From NCBI RefSeq assembly GCF_001886715.1, contig NZ_CP018082.1:2046001-2110000 (forward strand): a stretch of 64,000 nucleotides of DNA, written 5' to 3'. The position numbers and the translations under genes were made by a program. The notes under the pieces were generated by a model, which was not told the DNA's origin, did not search any database, and saw only the letters and a program-made list of their open reading frames with translations. Positions 1 to 9,790 of this stretch are shown here, piece after piece; position 1 is the stretch's first letter; each line of letters starts with the position of its first letter. The DNA comes from Nocardia mangyaensis. GTDB lineage: Bacteria; Actinomycetota; Actinomycetes; Mycobacteriales; Mycobacteriaceae.

Positions 1-113
1 CCATCGAGCAGTACCTCCCCCTCGACTCCACCGCCACCCAGGCCGAGGTCAGCCTCGAATCCACCAACCGCTGGGGGACCTGGACCCCAGGCCCCATCAT
101 CACCGCCTGGTAG
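1..113 (+). CDS. C-terminal end of an unidentified protein (5' partial)
   Basis: The frame whose first full codon is at base 3 is open from the window edge to a TAG stop at 111-113 and encodes about 36 residues ending in ..PGPIITAW. The composition (acidic, Thr/Ser and Trp rich) reads like real protein. The piece is too short to assign a family and shows no membrane segment or motif. The next 170 bases up to the convergent gene show no gene that I can support. The beginning of this gene lies outside the window. Confidence 0.55.
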   Translation, partial: IEQYLPLDSTATQAEVSLESTNRWGTWTPGPIITAW

Positions 114-286
114 CCCCGGACTTCGAGATCAGCAGGCATTGGTGGTGCCCGTTCTCGGTCGGTACCCCACCGCTGCCTGGTGCGCAACTGTCCAGGCTCC
201 CGCGGGAGTGGGGGCTGATGAGCGCGGGCGGGGCAGGATCTGCGCCGGCCGGTCCGGAAGAACTGGCGGTGTCCAGCTGCCCCGAG

Positions 287-1216
287 TCAGCGGCAGTTGG
301 TGGCGATACGCAGCGCCAAGTCAGGGAGGTCGGCGCCGGTCAGGCCCGGGTACCCGTGCAGGATGGCACGCCAGGGGGCGGGGACCGCGGAGGCGCCCCA
401 GCGGGCACCGAGGAGGCCGCCCGCGATGGCGGCGGTGGTGTCGGTGTCGTTGCCCGCGCGGACGCAGGCCGCCAAGGCGAGCGGAAGGTGCTCGGGGCCG
501 GAGCTTTCGGTGGTGGTGATGGCCCACCACGCGGTCTGCAGGGCGTGCACGACCCAGCCGTTGTTCGCGAAGTCATCGGGTGTGCCGCGTTCGGCCTCGT
601 CCAGGCGGTCGGTCCAGAACTCGGCGTGCGATGAGCGGCTGACGTATTTGCGGACACCGTCGAAATCGGCCTCGAGTACCGCGTGGCGCACGGCGTAGGT
701 CCACAGCTTGCAGGCCTCGACCGCGTGTTCGTCGTGGTGGGTGAGCAGCCCGATCCGGCCCGCCGCCGCGATGCATTCCTCGGCGTCGTCGAGATAGGCC
801 AGCGCGACGGGCGCGGTGCGCATGAGCGACCCGTTGCCACCGGTCCGGCCGGTCAGTGACATCGCCTGGGCCTGCATGGCGCGCGCGGAGCCCGGTCGCT
901 CGGACAGCACGAGTCGGGTCTGGTTCCCGATGTCGGGCGGATTCGAGTCGTACCAGCGGACGAAGCCCGCGGCCACCGCGTCGAGATCGATCCCTGGCCC
1001 GTGCATCGCGGCCAGGGCGACCGCCAGGGCCATCGAGGTGTCGTCGGTCCACTCGCCGGGGGCCCAGTCGAACGCGCCGCCGCCGATCATGTCGATCACC
1101 GCGTCGGGTGCCGGTCGGGTGAATTCGTAGCCCGCGCCCAGCGCGTCACCCGCGGCGGTGCCGACCAGCACGCCGGCGACCCGATCCGAGAATCCCGCAT
1201 CCTGCACAGCACTCAC
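287..1216 (-). CDS. ADP-ribosylglycohydrolase (DraG/ARH-like) family protein
   Basis: This 309-residue soluble protein has the hallmarks of the ADP-ribosylglycohydrolase fold. These are GDALGAGYE near residue 23, WTDDTSMA near 56 with the paired metal-binding acidic residues, a central GNGSLMRTAPVA, and a C-terminal GNDTDTTAAIAGGLLGARWG. Family members remove ADP-ribose from Arg or other acceptors using two Mg2+ ions; the substrate here cannot be read from sequence. The listed start is a GTG. A GAGGGGTGA Shine-Dalgarno-like stretch overlaps it and sits better spaced to a second GTG three codons later (1207), so the true start may be that one. No DraT-like ADP-ribosyltransferase is next to it, so a nitrogenase-type role is not implied. 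Confidence 0.88.
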   Translation of the reverse strand: MSAVQDAGFSDRVAGVLVGTAAGDALGAGYEFTRPAPDAVIDMIGGGAFDWAPGEWTDDTSMALAVALAAMHGPGIDLDAVAAGFVRWYDSNPPDIGNQTRLVLSERPGSARAMQAQAMSLTGRTGGNGSLMRTAPVALAYLDDAEECIAAAGRIGLLTHHDEHAVEACKLWTYAVRHAVLEADFDGVRKYVSRSSHAEFWTDRLDEAERGTPDDFANNGWVVHALQTAWWAITTTESSGPEHLPLALAACVRAGNDTDTTAAIAGGLLGARWGASAVPAPWRAILHGYPGLTGADLPDLALRIATNCR

Positions 1217-1309
1217 CCCTCTCGGGCGCCCGCTCTCCGACCGTCGAGCCTACCGGTCGGAGTGTGATCCGCCGCCATTCGTGATGGCACCGTGCCGTTG
1301 TCGCGTCGC

Positions 1310-2245
1310 TCACCGTTCCTGGTGCGCGGTGAGGTCTTTCGCCTCGACCACGAGCCGACTGCGGGTCCGTCGCGACCGGCGGAAGGCATCGGCGGTGAAC
1401 ACCGCCAGCGCTGCCCAGATCAGCGCGAAACCGGCCCAACGGGACGCGGGCATGGGTTCGTGCATGACCGCGACACCCCAGGCCAGCTGCAGGGCCGGGG
1501 TCAGGTACTGCAGGATCCCCATGGTCGACAGCGGCACGCGCTGGGCGGCGACGGCGAACAGCAGCAGCGGCACCAGGGTGACCGGACCGGTCGCCATCAT
1601 CAACCCGAAATGGGCGGGGCTGGAGGTGAACTCGCTGCGGTCGGTGGCCATCAGCACGACCAGCAGGGCCAGGGCGAACGGTGCCGCGACGATGCCCTCC
1701 GCGGCGATCCCGCGCAGCGCGTCGAGCCGGATCACCTTCTTCACCAGGCCGTAGGTGGCGAACGAGCAGGCCAGGATCAGCGCGATCACCGGGGGGCGAC
1801 CGTAGTCGACAGTGAGCACCACCACCGCGAGCGCGCCCAGCCCCAGTGCCACCCATTGCGCCCTGGTCAGCCGCTCCCGGAACAGCACGACACCGAAGGC
1901 CACCGTGACCAGCGGGTTGATGAAGTAGCCCAGGGCACACTCCACGACATTGCCGGAGATCACGCCGAAGACGTAGGTGCCCCAGTTGATCGAGATCGCC
2001 GCCGAGGCCGCCGCGGCCAACCGCCAGGTCCGCGCGTCGATGCCGCGCATCTCGCGCAGCCGCCTGGTCACCGCCAGCGCGAGCAGCACCACGACCAGCG
2101 TCCACAGGATGCGCTGGGCCACCACCTCGGCGGGGGAGGCGAACGCCAGCAGCCCGAAGAACGCCGGGAACAGGCCCCAGATCAGATAAGCACCCGCACC
2201 GAACGCGACACCGGGTGGCGAGGGGCTGCGCTGCATTCGTCCCAT
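1310..2245 (-). CDS. rarD: RarD-type EamA (DMT superfamily) permease
   Basis: A 311-residue, ten-helix inner-membrane protein of the drug/metabolite transporter superfamily. The N-terminal helix reads GAYLIWGLFPAFF and is followed by VVAQRILWT, which is the RarD signature. Two EamA repeats are visible. RarD was named for a chloramphenicol-sensitivity locus, but its physiological substrate is not established. It diverges from ctpE with only 26 bases between the two ATG codons, so their promoters must overlap. A second in-frame ATG at 2236 is an alternative start. Confidence 0.85.
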   Translation of the reverse strand: MGRMQRSPSPPGVAFGAGAYLIWGLFPAFFGLLAFASPAEVVAQRILWTLVVVLLALAVTRRLREMRGIDARTWRLAAAASAAISINWGTYVFGVISGNVVECALGYFINPLVTVAFGVVLFRERLTRAQWVALGLGALAVVVLTVDYGRPPVIALILACSFATYGLVKKVIRLDALRGIAAEGIVAAPFALALLVVLMATDRSEFTSSPAHFGLMMATGPVTLVPLLLFAVAAQRVPLSTMGILQYLTPALQLAWGVAVMHEPMPASRWAGFALIWAALAVFTADAFRRSRRTRSRLVVEAKDLTAHQER

Positions 2246-2258
2246 GTTACGACTGACG

Positions 2259-2264
2259 TAGCCT
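2259..2264 (+). promoter_or_regulatory. -10 element of ctpE (leaderless start)
   Basis: TAGCCT fits the actinobacterial -10 pattern TAnnnT and lies 7 nt before the ctpE ATG at 2272. The transcript would therefore begin at or next to the start codon. No Shine-Dalgarno sequence precedes the ATG. No good -35 is visible. Confidence 0.55.
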
Positions 2265-2271
2265 GACGTGC

Positions 2272-4695
2272 ATGTCCATATCCGTGCAGGAGCCCGCGGC
2301 CGCCGGGCTCACCGCAGCACAGGTCGAACAGCGTCGCCGTGACGGGCAGACCAACGACGTCCCGGCCAGGGCGAGCCGTTCGGTCGGTGAGATCGTCCGC
2401 GCGAACGTCTTCACCCGGATCAACGCCATCCTCGGTGTACTGCTGGTGCTGGTGTTGTCCACCGGCTCGATCATCGACGGCATGTTCGGGTTGCTCATCG
2501 TCGCCAACAGCGCGGTCGGCATCATTCAGGAGATCAGGGCCAAGCGGACCCTCGATCAACTGGCGATCGTGAGCCAGGCCAAGCCGACGGTGCGTCGTGA
2601 CGGCGTCGCCGAGCAGGTCTCGCCGGGCGAGGTGGTGCTCGACGACCTGATCGAGCTCGGCCCCGGTGACCAGATCGTGGTCGACGGCGAGGTCGAGGAG
2701 TCGGCCTCGCTCGAGATCGACGAATCGCTGCTCACCGGTGAGGCCGACCCGATCGACAAGGGCGTCGGCGCGCCGGTGATGTCGGGCAGCTTCGTGGTGT
2801 CCGGGTCGGGTGCCTACCGGGCGACCAAGGTCGGCCGTGACGCCTACGCGGCGAAACTGGCCGAGGAGGCCAGCAAGTTCACCCTGGTGCATTCGGAACT
2901 GCGCTCCGGCATCAACAAGATCCTCAAGTTCATCACCTACCTGCTCATTCCCGCTGGTCTGCTCAGCATCTACAACCAGCTGTTCTCCAGTGGCGAGCAG
3001 TGGCGGCCCGCGGTCACCGGCATGGTCGCCGCATTGGTGCCGATGGTGCCCGAGGGCCTGGTGTTGATGACCTCCATCGCGTTCGCGGTCGGCGTGGTCC
3101 GGCTGGGCAAGCGCAACTGCCTGGTGCAGGAATTGCCCGCCATCGAGGGCCTGGCCCGCGTCGATGTGGTGTGCGCCGACAAGACCGGCACGCTCACCGA
3201 GAACGGCATGCGCCTGGCGCAGATCGAGCCGCTCGGCTCCTTCGACGAGGCACAGGTCCGCGCGGTGCTGGCCGCCCTGGCTGGTGACGATCCGCGTCCC
3301 AACGCCAGCGTGCAGGCCATCGCCGAGGCGCTGCCCGACACCCCGGACTGGGACCAGACGGCCATCGCCCCGTTCTCCTCGGCGAAGAAGTGGAGCGGCA
3401 TCTCCTACGGCGTCCACGGCGACTGGTTGCTCGGTGCCCCCGATGTGCTGCTCGATCCCACCTCCGCCGAGGCCGCGCACGCCGAACAGCTGGGCTCCTC
3501 CGGGCTGCGCGTGCTGCTGCTGGCGCGCGGCGACCGTCCCGTCGACGCCGACGACGCGCCCGGCCAGGTGACACCGGCCGCGCTGGTGGTGCTCGAGCAG
3601 AAGGTGCGTCCCGACGCCAAGGGCACGCTGGAATACTTCGCCGACCAGCAGGTCTCGATCAAGGTGATCTCCGGCGACAACGCCGTCTCGGTCGGCGCGG
3701 TCGCCTCCTCGCTCGACCTGCCCGGCGGCGATCATCCCGTCGACGCGCGCAAGCTCCCCGAGGACCGCGAGGAACTCGCCGACGTGCTCGACCGCGAAAC
3801 CACCTTCGGCCGGGTCCGGCCCGACCAGAAGCGCGCCATGGTCGGCGCGCTGCAGTCGCGCGGGCACACCGTCGCCATGACCGGGGACGGCGTCAACGAC
3901 GTGTTGGCCCTCAAGGACGCCGACATCGGCGTCGCGATGGGCGCCGGCAGCCCGGCCACCCGCGCGGTGGCCCAGATCGTGTTGCTGGACAACAAGTTCG
4001 CGACCCTGCCCTATGTGGTGGGGGAGGGTCGTCGGGTGATCGGCAACATCGAACGCGTGTCGAACCTGTTCCTCACCAAGACCGTCTACTCGGTGCTGCT
4101 GGCCTTCCTCGTCGGCATCGCGGGGGTGGGTTCGCAGATTTTCGGCTACGACCCGATCGGCTATCCGTTCCTGCCCCGCCACGTCACGATCGCGGCGTGG
4201 TTCACCATCGGCATCCCCGCGTTCATCCTGTCGCTGGCGCCCAACAACGAGCGCGCCCGCACCGGCTTCGTCGGCCGGGTGATGCGCTTGGCGGTGCCCT
4301 CGGGCGTGGTGATCGGCGTCGCGACGTTCGTCGCCTACCTCATCGCCTACGCGGGTCCGGAGGCCTCGGAGACGCAGAAGGTGCAGGCGGGCACCACCGC
4401 GCTGATCACGCTGATCATGATCGCGGTGTGGGTGCTGGCCCTGGTGGCCCGGCCATACGTGTGGTGGAAGGTGGTGCTGATCGCGACCTCGGTGCTGGCC
4501 TACGTCGCGCTGTTCACGATTCCGTTCACCCGCGAGTTCTTCAAGCTCGACCCGTCCAACCCGCGCCTCACCGCCGCCGCGGTGATCTGCGGCCTGGTCG
4601 GCATCGTGCTGGTCGAACTGGCGTGGTGGGTACAGGCGCGGCTGTCGGGCAACCCCGGCAAGTTCGTGCCCCCCGTGGGCGCCCAGGGCGCCTGA
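2272..4695 (+). CDS. ctpE: CtpE-like P-type cation (Ca2+) ATPase
   Basis: An 807-residue P-type ATPase. The actuator motif TGEAD is at 155-159, the phosphorylation motif DKTGT at 303-307 (phospho-Asp D303), and the hinge motif TGDGVND at 537-543. Paired membrane helices flank them, including the [18 protein letters not shown] helix before the P-domain. The helix M4 PEGL signature and overall sequence closely match M. tuberculosis CtpE (about 797 aa), which is associated with calcium uptake. No N-terminal heavy-metal-binding domain is present, which argues against a copper or zinc exporter. It stands alone on the plus strand and diverges from rarD. The Ca2+ assignment is by homology. Confidence 0.9.
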   Translation: MSISVQEPAAAGLTAAQVEQRRRDGQTNDVPARASRSVGEIVRANVFTRINAILGVLLVLVLSTGSIIDGMFGLLIVANSAVGIIQEIRAKRTLDQLAIVSQAKPTVRRDGVAEQVSPGEVVLDDLIELGPGDQIVVDGEVEESASLEIDESLLTGEADPIDKGVGAPVMSGSFVVSGSGAYRATKVGRDAYAAKLAEEASKFTLVHSELRSGINKILKFITYLLIPAGLLSIYNQLFSSGEQWRPAVTGMVAALVPMVPEGLVLMTSIAFAVGVVRLGKRNCLVQELPAIEGLARVDVVCADKTGTLTENGMRLAQIEPLGSFDEAQVRAVLAALAGDDPRPNASVQAIAEALPDTPDWDQTAIAPFSSAKKWSGISYGVHGDWLLGAPDVLLDPTSAEAAHAEQLGSSGLRVLLLARGDRPVDADDAPGQVTPAALVVLEQKVRPDAKGTLEYFADQQVSIKVISGDNAVSVGAVASSLDLPGGDHPVDARKLPEDREELADVLDRETTFGRVRPDQKRAMVGALQSRGHTVAMTGDGVNDVLALKDADIGVAMGAGSPATRAVAQIVLLDNKFATLPYVVGEGRRVIGNIERVSNLFLTKTVYSVLLAFLVGIAGVGSQIFGYDPIGYPFLPRHVTIAAWFTIGIPAFILSLAPNNERARTGFVGRVMRLAVPSGVVIGVATFVAYLIAYAGPEASETQKVQAGTTALITLIMIAVWVLALVARPYVWWKVVLIATSVLAYVALFTIPFTREFFKLDPSNPRLTAAAVICGLVGIVLVELAWWVQARLSGNPGKFVPPVGAQGA

Positions 4696-4766
4696 CCGGC
4701 AGCTGACCTGGCCGGGTTGGCTTCGAGAACCCTTGTGCCGGAAGAACATTCGGTGTAGGAGTACCT

Positions 4767-5594
4767 TTGGGAACTATGGAGGTATTGCTGCACCAGATCG
4801 ACGCGTTCGCCGACGCACCGTTCTCGGGCAACCCGGCCGCGGTCATGCCGCTGCCCACCTGGCTGCCGGACGCGCTGCTGCAACAACTGGCCGAGGAGAA
4901 CAACCTCGCCGAGACCGCGTTCTACACCTCCGAGTTACCCCCGGACGCCGGTGCTCCGCCCGGCGAATGGCCCGCCTTCCACCTGCGCTGGTTCACCCCG
5001 GCCGTCGAGGTGGACATGTGCGGGCACGCCACCCTCGCCGCGGCCACCCAGATCATCGAGGACGTCCACCCCGAACACGACCGGGTCAGCTTCTACACCC
5101 GTTCCGGCTGGCTGCACGTCGACCGCACCGTCGACGACGAGTACGTCCTCGACCTGCCCGCCCTCGCTTCGGTGCAGGTCGAACCGGACCCGGCGCTGGT
5201 CGCCGCCCTCGGCGTCAACCCGGTGGGTGCGCACACCGGCCAGGACGAGGTGATCGTCGTCGCCACCGAATCCGAGGTACGCGATGCCACACCGGATTTC
5301 GGGGCCTTTCCGGTCCTGCGCCGCGGCGTGATCCTCACCGCACCCGGCACCGCCACCGACATCGTCTCCCGGTTCTTCGCCCCTGGCATCGGCCTCCCAG
5401 AGGACCCGGTCACCGGTTCCGCCCACGCCCAGCTGATCCCGCTGTGGTGCCGCGACCTCGGCCGCACCACCCTGTCCGCCCGTCAGCTCTCCCGTCGCGG
5501 CGGGACCCTGCGCGCCGAACTCACCGACGACCGCGTCCTGCTCCTGGGGCGCTGCCGCCGCTACCTCGACGGCGTCGTCACCCTGCCGGACTGA
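4767..5594 (+). CDS. PhzF family (isomerase/epimerase-like) protein
   Basis: A 275-residue protein with the PhzF/diaminopimelate-epimerase fold. It shows QIDAFADAPFSGNPAAV at the N-terminus, NLAETAF with the conserved catalytic Glu (E49), MCGHATLAA, and a C-terminal EDPVTGSAH. PhzF isomerises a phenazine precursor, but no other phenazine genes are nearby, so the substrate is unknown. The start is ambiguous: TTG at 4767 lies 5 nt after AGGAG, while ATG at 4776 lies 14 nt after it. TTG fits the ribosome-binding spacing better, and ATG gives 272 residues. It converges with the next minus-strand gene. Confidence 0.85.
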   Translation: MGTMEVLLHQIDAFADAPFSGNPAAVMPLPTWLPDALLQQLAEENNLAETAFYTSELPPDAGAPPGEWPAFHLRWFTPAVEVDMCGHATLAAATQIIEDVHPEHDRVSFYTRSGWLHVDRTVDDEYVLDLPALASVQVEPDPALVAALGVNPVGAHTGQDEVIVVATESEVRDATPDFGAFPVLRRGVILTAPGTATDIVSRFFAPGIGLPEDPVTGSAHAQLIPLWCRDLGRTTLSARQLSRRGGTLRAELTDDRVLLLGRCRRYLDGVVTLPD

Positions 5595-5722
5595 TCGGTG
5601 CGTGCCGGTCCCGGCGAGCCCCGTGCGCCGAGACCGGGCCCGCCCGCGCGGAAGGTCGGCGAGGGCCTGCGCACGCAGCGTGCGTGGCTTTCCCGATCAC
5701 GGGGATCCGGTGCGGTGACGGA

Positions 5723-6442
5723 CTATTCGGCCGGGACCGGGCCGTCGTCGGGAGTGGGGGCGACCGTGCCGATCGTCCCGGGGAGCAAGGGGGCGACGGC
5801 GAAGCGGCCTGCGATGGCGTCGGCGGGAAGGGCTTGGACCGCGCGAACGCCCGGTCGGCTCGCCAGCTCGCGCAGTTCGGGGAGGGTGCCGCGCACGACG
5901 ACGCCGGCGGCGCAGGCGCAGCCGGCGCGCAGGCGGGCCTCGCTGATCCGGGCGATGTCGGTGGTGCGCTGATCCGGTTGGCGTTGCGCGGCGAGCAGTC
6001 CGGCCGCCGAGCCGGCGGAGTTCAGCGCGGGAATGTCACCGGCGGGGGTACCGACCGTGATCACCGGCGTCTGCACGCGGTCGATCGGCACGTGCTGGAT
6101 CACCCCGGAGATCCGCAGGCCGTCGACGGCGGCCGGGATCTGCTGTGGCGTCAGGTATTCGCTGTAGGAGACCAGCGCCCAGCGGGGCGCGGTGTCGGCG
6201 CCGTCGAGTGACGCGCGCGCCTCGTTCAGGTAGTCGTCGACCCGTTCGCCCGGCGCGGGACCGAGCCGATCGGTCGCGACCCCCATCGACGGGCGCGGAT
6301 TGATGATCCCGAGGACCACCACGACCACCCCCAGCAGCACCGCACCGCCGAGGAACACCGCGTTGCGCAGCAGGCGCTCCCCGCGATCGTCGTCCGGGAC
6401 CGTGTCCGGCACCGGCTGCGACGACCGCGGGTCGTCAGGCAT
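5723..6442 (-). CDS. Conserved single-pass membrane protein of unknown function
   Basis: About 239 residues. A short charged Pro/Asp-rich cytoplasmic N-terminus is followed by one membrane helix (about residues 24-46, rich in Val/Leu/Gly) and a roughly 190-residue extracytoplasmic part. That part contains a GCAC cysteine pair near residue 180. I chose ATG 6442 because it overlaps the end of the upstream pseudouridine synthase gene by 8 nt, the usual sign of translational coupling; an in-frame start at 6463 would add seven residues. It is the last gene of the lspA-rluD run. I do not recognise a domain. Confidence 0.7.
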   Translation of the reverse strand: MPDDPRSSQPVPDTVPDDDRGERLLRNAVFLGGAVLLGVVVVVLGIINPRPSMGVATDRLGPAPGERVDDYLNEARASLDGADTAPRWALVSYSEYLTPQQIPAAVDGLRISGVIQHVPIDRVQTPVITVGTPAGDIPALNSAGSAAGLLAAQRQPDQRTTDIARISEARLRAGCACAAGVVVRGTLPELRELASRPGVRAVQALPADAIAGRFAVAPLLPGTIGTVAPTPDDGPVPAE

Positions 6443-7361
6443 TGCGTAGTACGTCCAAGGCACCCGCCAGATCCGCGGGGTACTCGCTGGTGATCTCTAG
6501 CCAGCGACCGTCGGCGGGATGGTTGAACCCGAGTTGGCGCGCGTGCAGCCACTGCCGCTCCAGGCCGAGGCGCTTGGCCAGTGTCGGGTCGGCGCCGTAG
6601 GTGAGGTCACCGGCGCACGGGTGACGCACCGCGGAGAAGTGCACCCGGATCTGGTGGGTGCGGCCGGTCTCGAGGTGGACGTCGAGCAGGCTGGCGGACT
6701 GGAACGCCTCGATCGTGTCGTAGTGGGTGACGCTGGGCCTGCCATCGCCGGTCACCGCGAACTTCCAGGCGTTGCCGCGCGCCCGCCCGATCGGCGCGTC
6801 GATGGTGCCGCTGCTCGGATCGGGGTGTCCCTGCACGAGAGCATGGTATTGCTTGTCGACCGTGCGCTGCTTGAAGGCGCGCTTGAGAACCGTGTACGCG
6901 TGTTCGGACTGGGCGACCACCATCACCCCGGAGGTACCCACGTCGAGCCGGTGCACGATGCCCTGGCGCTCGTGTGCGCCGGAGGTGGAGATGCGGTAGC
7001 CCATCGCGGCCAGCCCGCCGACCACGGTCGGCCCGGTCCAGCCGACCCCGGGGTGCGCGGCGACGCCGATCGGCTTGTCGACGGCCACGATGTCGTCGTC
7101 GGCGTAGAGGATGTTCAACCCGTCCACCGGCGCGGCCTCGATGGTCACTTCCCGCTGGGGTTCGGGGAAGATCACTTCCAGCCAGGCGCCCGCGGTGAGC
7201 CGGTCGGACTTGCCCGCGGCGGTCCCGTCGATCTGCACCGACCCCTCCTCGGCCAGCGCGGCGACCGCGGTGCGCGACAGTCCGAGCAGCCGGGACAGGC
7301 CGGCGTCGACCCGCATCCCGTCCAGTCCGTCGGGCACGGGCATTGTTCTGGTTTCTCTCAC
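6435..7361 (-). CDS. rluD: RluA/RluD family 23S rRNA pseudouridine synthase
   Basis: 308 residues: an N-terminal S4 RNA-binding domain (about residues 16-75) and a pseudouridine synthase domain with HRLDVGTSG, in which D140 is the catalytic Asp. Later motifs [12 protein letters not shown] and WLHARQL are also typical. Family members modify uridines in helix 69 of 23S rRNA or nearby positions. The GTG start at 7361 is favoured because GAGGGG lies 7 nt upstream; an ATG at 7343 is the alternative. It follows lspA, the order found in many bacteria including M. tuberculosis (Rv1539-Rv1540). Confidence 0.9.
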   Translation of the reverse strand: MRETRTMPVPDGLDGMRVDAGLSRLLGLSRTAVAALAEEGSVQIDGTAAGKSDRLTAGAWLEVIFPEPQREVTIEAAPVDGLNILYADDDIVAVDKPIGVAAHPGVGWTGPTVVGGLAAMGYRISTSGAHERQGIVHRLDVGTSGVMVVAQSEHAYTVLKRAFKQRTVDKQYHALVQGHPDPSSGTIDAPIGRARGNAWKFAVTGDGRPSVTHYDTIEAFQSASLLDVHLETGRTHQIRVHFSAVRHPCAGDLTYGADPTLAKRLGLERQWLHARQLGFNHPADGRWLEITSEYPADLAGALDVLRNA

Positions 7362-7368
7362 GCTGTAT

Positions 7369-7390
7369 CCCCTCGCGCCTGCCCGAGGGG
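7369..7390 (-). promoter_or_regulatory. Hairpin that buries the rluD ribosome-binding site
   Basis: CCCCTCG (7369-7375) and CGAGGGG (7384-7390) form a perfect 7-bp stem with an 8-nt loop, in the 73-nt gap between the lspA stop and the rluD start. On the minus strand the start-proximal arm contains the GAGGGG Shine-Dalgarno sequence, 7 nt before the GTG. The stem could damp rluD translation unless ribosomes finishing lspA disturb it. There is no U-tract, so it does not look like an intrinsic terminator. Confidence 0.5.
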
Positions 7391-7434
7391 CCCTCCGTGG
7401 TTACTCGAGCTGCCTCCTCCGGGCCCTGACTCGG

Positions 7435-8043
7435 TCATGCGGACTCCTCGCTGGTGTTTTTGCGACCGCTGCGGGTGCCGTCCGGTTCGAAACCGAAGAC
7501 GGTGAGCGCGACCAACAGGATCGCCCCGCACACGATGGCCGAGTCGGCCACATTGAAGACCGGCCACCAGCCGATGGCGACGAAATCGACCACATGGCCC
7601 TGCAGTGGACCGGGGGAGCGGAAGAACCGGTCCACCAGGTTGCCGAGCGCGCCGCCGAGCACCATGCCGAGCCCGATCGCCCACCACAGTGACCGCAAGG
7701 TGCGTCCGATCCGGATCACCCCGATCACCACCGCGACGGCGATCAGCGTCAGCAGCCAGGTCATGCCGGTCGCCATCGAGAACGCCGCGCCCGGATTGCG
7801 CACCAGGGTGAAGCGCGCGAAATCGCCGATGATCGGCACCGATTCGCCGGGCTCGATGAGGGCGACGGCGAGGCACTTGGTCAGCAGGTCGAGCCCGAAC
7901 AGCACGGCGGCGATGATCAGCAGCAGCGGCAACCGTCGGCGACCAGCGAGTTTCGTCTCGTCGGCGGCATCGGTCGCCGGTGCGGCGGTGTCGTCGCCCG
8001 TCTCGGGGACGGCGGCGTTGTCGGATGGCCGGTCTTCACTCAC
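7435..8043 (-). CDS. lspA: Lipoprotein signal peptidase (signal peptidase II)
   Basis: This 202-residue inner-membrane aspartyl protease cleaves prolipoprotein signal peptides before the lipid-modified Cys. After a roughly 35-residue polar N-terminal extension come four helices. The family motifs are [10 protein letters not shown] near 80, GNLVDRF with catalytic D138, and FNVADSAI with catalytic D167. The length exceeds the roughly 165 residues of E. coli LspA because of the N-terminal tail, which is common in Actinobacteria. It starts at GTG and heads the rluD transcription unit. The window encodes several lipoproteins that would be its substrates. Confidence 0.95.
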   Translation of the reverse strand: MSEDRPSDNAAVPETGDDTAAPATDAADETKLAGRRRLPLLLIIAAVLFGLDLLTKCLAVALIEPGESVPIIGDFARFTLVRNPGAAFSMATGMTWLLTLIAVAVVIGVIRIGRTLRSLWWAIGLGMVLGGALGNLVDRFFRSPGPLQGHVVDFVAIGWWPVFNVADSAIVCGAILLVALTVFGFEPDGTRSGRKNTSEESA

Positions 8044-8129
8044 GCGTCCATCATTCCCTAGTGGTGATCGGGCGCGCGTCGCGGTGCCGGGGGAGTCCCA
8101 GCTGTTACTCAGGAAGCGGTCGTACGCTG

Positions 8130-9083
8130 ATGGCTGTGACGGTGTTGTCTGGTTCCCGCTTACCCCGTATCGCGCGCCCCGGGGTGTTGGTCGTGGCGCT
8201 CGTGCTCGGGTTCGCCACCTTCGGCGCCGGGTGCGCCGATCGGTCGCCGTCGCCCGCCGAGGTCGAGGGCCTCGAGCCGCTCGGCATCGGCAAGCAGGTG
8301 ACCGTGCCGATCTCGGCCGCGGCCACCACGCTGGTCTCGCCCGGCGACGAGCCGCGCGAGCTGCTGCGGCCGCGCTACGCCGTGGGCACCAGCCAGGAGG
8401 TGACGCTGCGCACCGACTACCGGATCCAGCAGCAGGTCAACGACCAGCCCGCGCGCGACCTCTCGCCCGCGGCACTGACCATTCCGATGACCGCCTCGGC
8501 GGGCACCGACGGGGTCGACCTCGTCCTCGGCGCCGTCACCACCCCCGATCCCGCGTTGAACAAGGCGTTCACCGCCGCCGACGGCTCGCAGGCGGGACTG
8601 GGGATGAGCGATTTCGGCGCCATCACCGAGCTGCGCCTCGCCCCGTCGCCGGACACCCCGAATACCGCGCGCGCCGCCCTCGAACAAGCCTTCTATCAGG
8701 CCGTGTACCGCTCGATCGCGTTCCCCGACGAACCGGTCGGGGTCGGCGCGGTGTGGACGGTGCACCAGGAGATCAACGGCGGCGTCAGTCTCGACCAGGT
8801 CACCACGGCCACCCTGGTCGGCCGCGACGGCGACCGGCTCACCATCGATCTGCAGGTGAGCCAGACCCCCACGGACTCGGTCTGGTTGCTGCCCAACGAC
8901 GCGGGCGCACTCGACATCGAGGGCTACGTCATGGAGGGCGTCGGCACGATCACCGTCGATCTCGGTCTCCCGCTGCCGGTCTCGGGCACCATCGAGGTCG
9001 GTGGTCAGCAGACCTACCGCGATTCCTACAGTGCGAGCACCCTCGTCCAGACCCAGTCGACCCGCGTGTCCTGGGCCGAATGA
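8130..9083 (+). CDS. Secreted lipoprotein-like protein of unknown function
   Basis: 317 residues with an N-terminal signal segment (basic, then [13 protein letters not shown]) ending at a single Cys in FGAGC. This is a weak lipobox because Gly is at -3. The mature part is rich in Thr/Ser/Asp, looks all-beta, and ends with a YxDSYxAS region. It has no other Cys and no recognised catalytic motif. An alternative start at GTG 8136 is attractive because TACGCT (8123-8128) lies 7 nt before it, giving a leaderless mRNA. Its stop overlaps the start of the next lipoprotein gene, so the two are coupled. Confidence 0.75.
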   Translation: MAVTVLSGSRLPRIARPGVLVVALVLGFATFGAGCADRSPSPAEVEGLEPLGIGKQVTVPISAAATTLVSPGDEPRELLRPRYAVGTSQEVTLRTDYRIQQQVNDQPARDLSPAALTIPMTASAGTDGVDLVLGAVTTPDPALNKAFTAADGSQAGLGMSDFGAITELRLAPSPDTPNTARAALEQAFYQAVYRSIAFPDEPVGVGAVWTVHQEINGGVSLDQVTTATLVGRDGDRLTIDLQVSQTPTDSVWLLPNDAGALDIEGYVMEGVGTITVDLGLPLPVSGTIEVGGQQTYRDSYSASTLVQTQSTRVSWAE

Positions 9084-9781
9084 TGCGTTCGGCTCTGCTG
9101 CGCGCGAGCGCGGCCGCCTCGGCGTGCGCCGCGCTGAGCATGGTGGCCGCCTGCGGTTCCGACGACTCCGGCGCGCCGTTCAGCCCCGCTCCCGCCGCCG
9201 CGCCGGGATCCGGCGAGGTCGTGCGCGATCCGGATCGGCTCGCGGCGGGCCTGCTCGCGGCGGACGATCTTCCCGGCGACTTCGCGGTCGTTCCACCGCG
9301 CACCGGGCCCGACTCATCGCCCGTCCCGCCGATCGCCTTGACCGAACCGGCGGACTGCGCGCGCCTGCTGACGCCGATCGCGCAGCAATGGCCCGGTTCG
9401 GCGGCCGCCGCGTCGGTACAGTTCGCCGGTCCGAGCTTCGCCACCATCGACATCGACGCCGCCAGCTATCCCGAGACCTCGCTGGCCGCCGCGTTCGACG
9501 CGCTGCAGGCCCAGCCTCGCCGCTGCACCACCTACTCGGGTGACGACGCGGGCGTACGGATCGACTACCGCGCCGAGGACCTACCGCAACCGCCCGCGGG
9601 CGACGCGAGTTCGGCCTTCCTGCTGACCGCGTCCAGCGACGGCCTGACCCTCACCTCTGCCACCGCCCTGGTCCAGGTCGGCAACACTCTGGTCCAGGTC
9701 ACCGTGACCGCGCCGGAAACCGTCGACCCCGGCGTCCTGACCGACCTCACCGCGGCCCAGGTCCGAAAACTCCGTGCCTGA
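9080..9781 (+). CDS. Lipoprotein with sensor-domain-like ectodomain
   Basis: 233 residues. A signal peptide ([21 protein letters not shown]) ends in a clear lipobox VAAC, followed by a Pro/Ala/Ser linker and a roughly 190-residue secreted domain. The ATGATG start overlaps the TGA of the preceding gene, so the pair is translationally coupled. Two Cys (in ADCARLL and RRCTTYS) could form a disulfide. The size and pattern resemble the small lipid-anchored sensor-domain proteins common in mycobacteria and nocardiae. The function is unknown. Confidence 0.75.
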   Translation: MMRSALLRASAAASACAALSMVAACGSDDSGAPFSPAPAAAPGSGEVVRDPDRLAAGLLAADDLPGDFAVVPPRTGPDSSPVPPIALTEPADCARLLTPIAQQWPGSAAAASVQFAGPSFATIDIDAASYPETSLAAAFDALQAQPRRCTTYSGDDAGVRIDYRAEDLPQPPAGDASSAFLLTASSDGLTLTSATALVQVGNTLVQVTVTAPETVDPGVLTDLTAAQVRKLRA

Positions 9782-9790
9782 GCGGCGATC

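Noticed and set aside
287..1216. Nitrogenase-regulating DraT/DraG pair
   Set aside because: Only the hydrolase half is present and no nif genes are near.
2182..4749. Long open frame antisense to ctpE (about 855 codons)
   Set aside because: Same composition artefact; the plus-strand ATPase motifs are unmistakable.
5595..5722. Possible terminator between the PhzF and membrane-protein genes
   Set aside because: Only a 4-6 bp G/C stem around GCACGC/GCGTGC and no U-tract.
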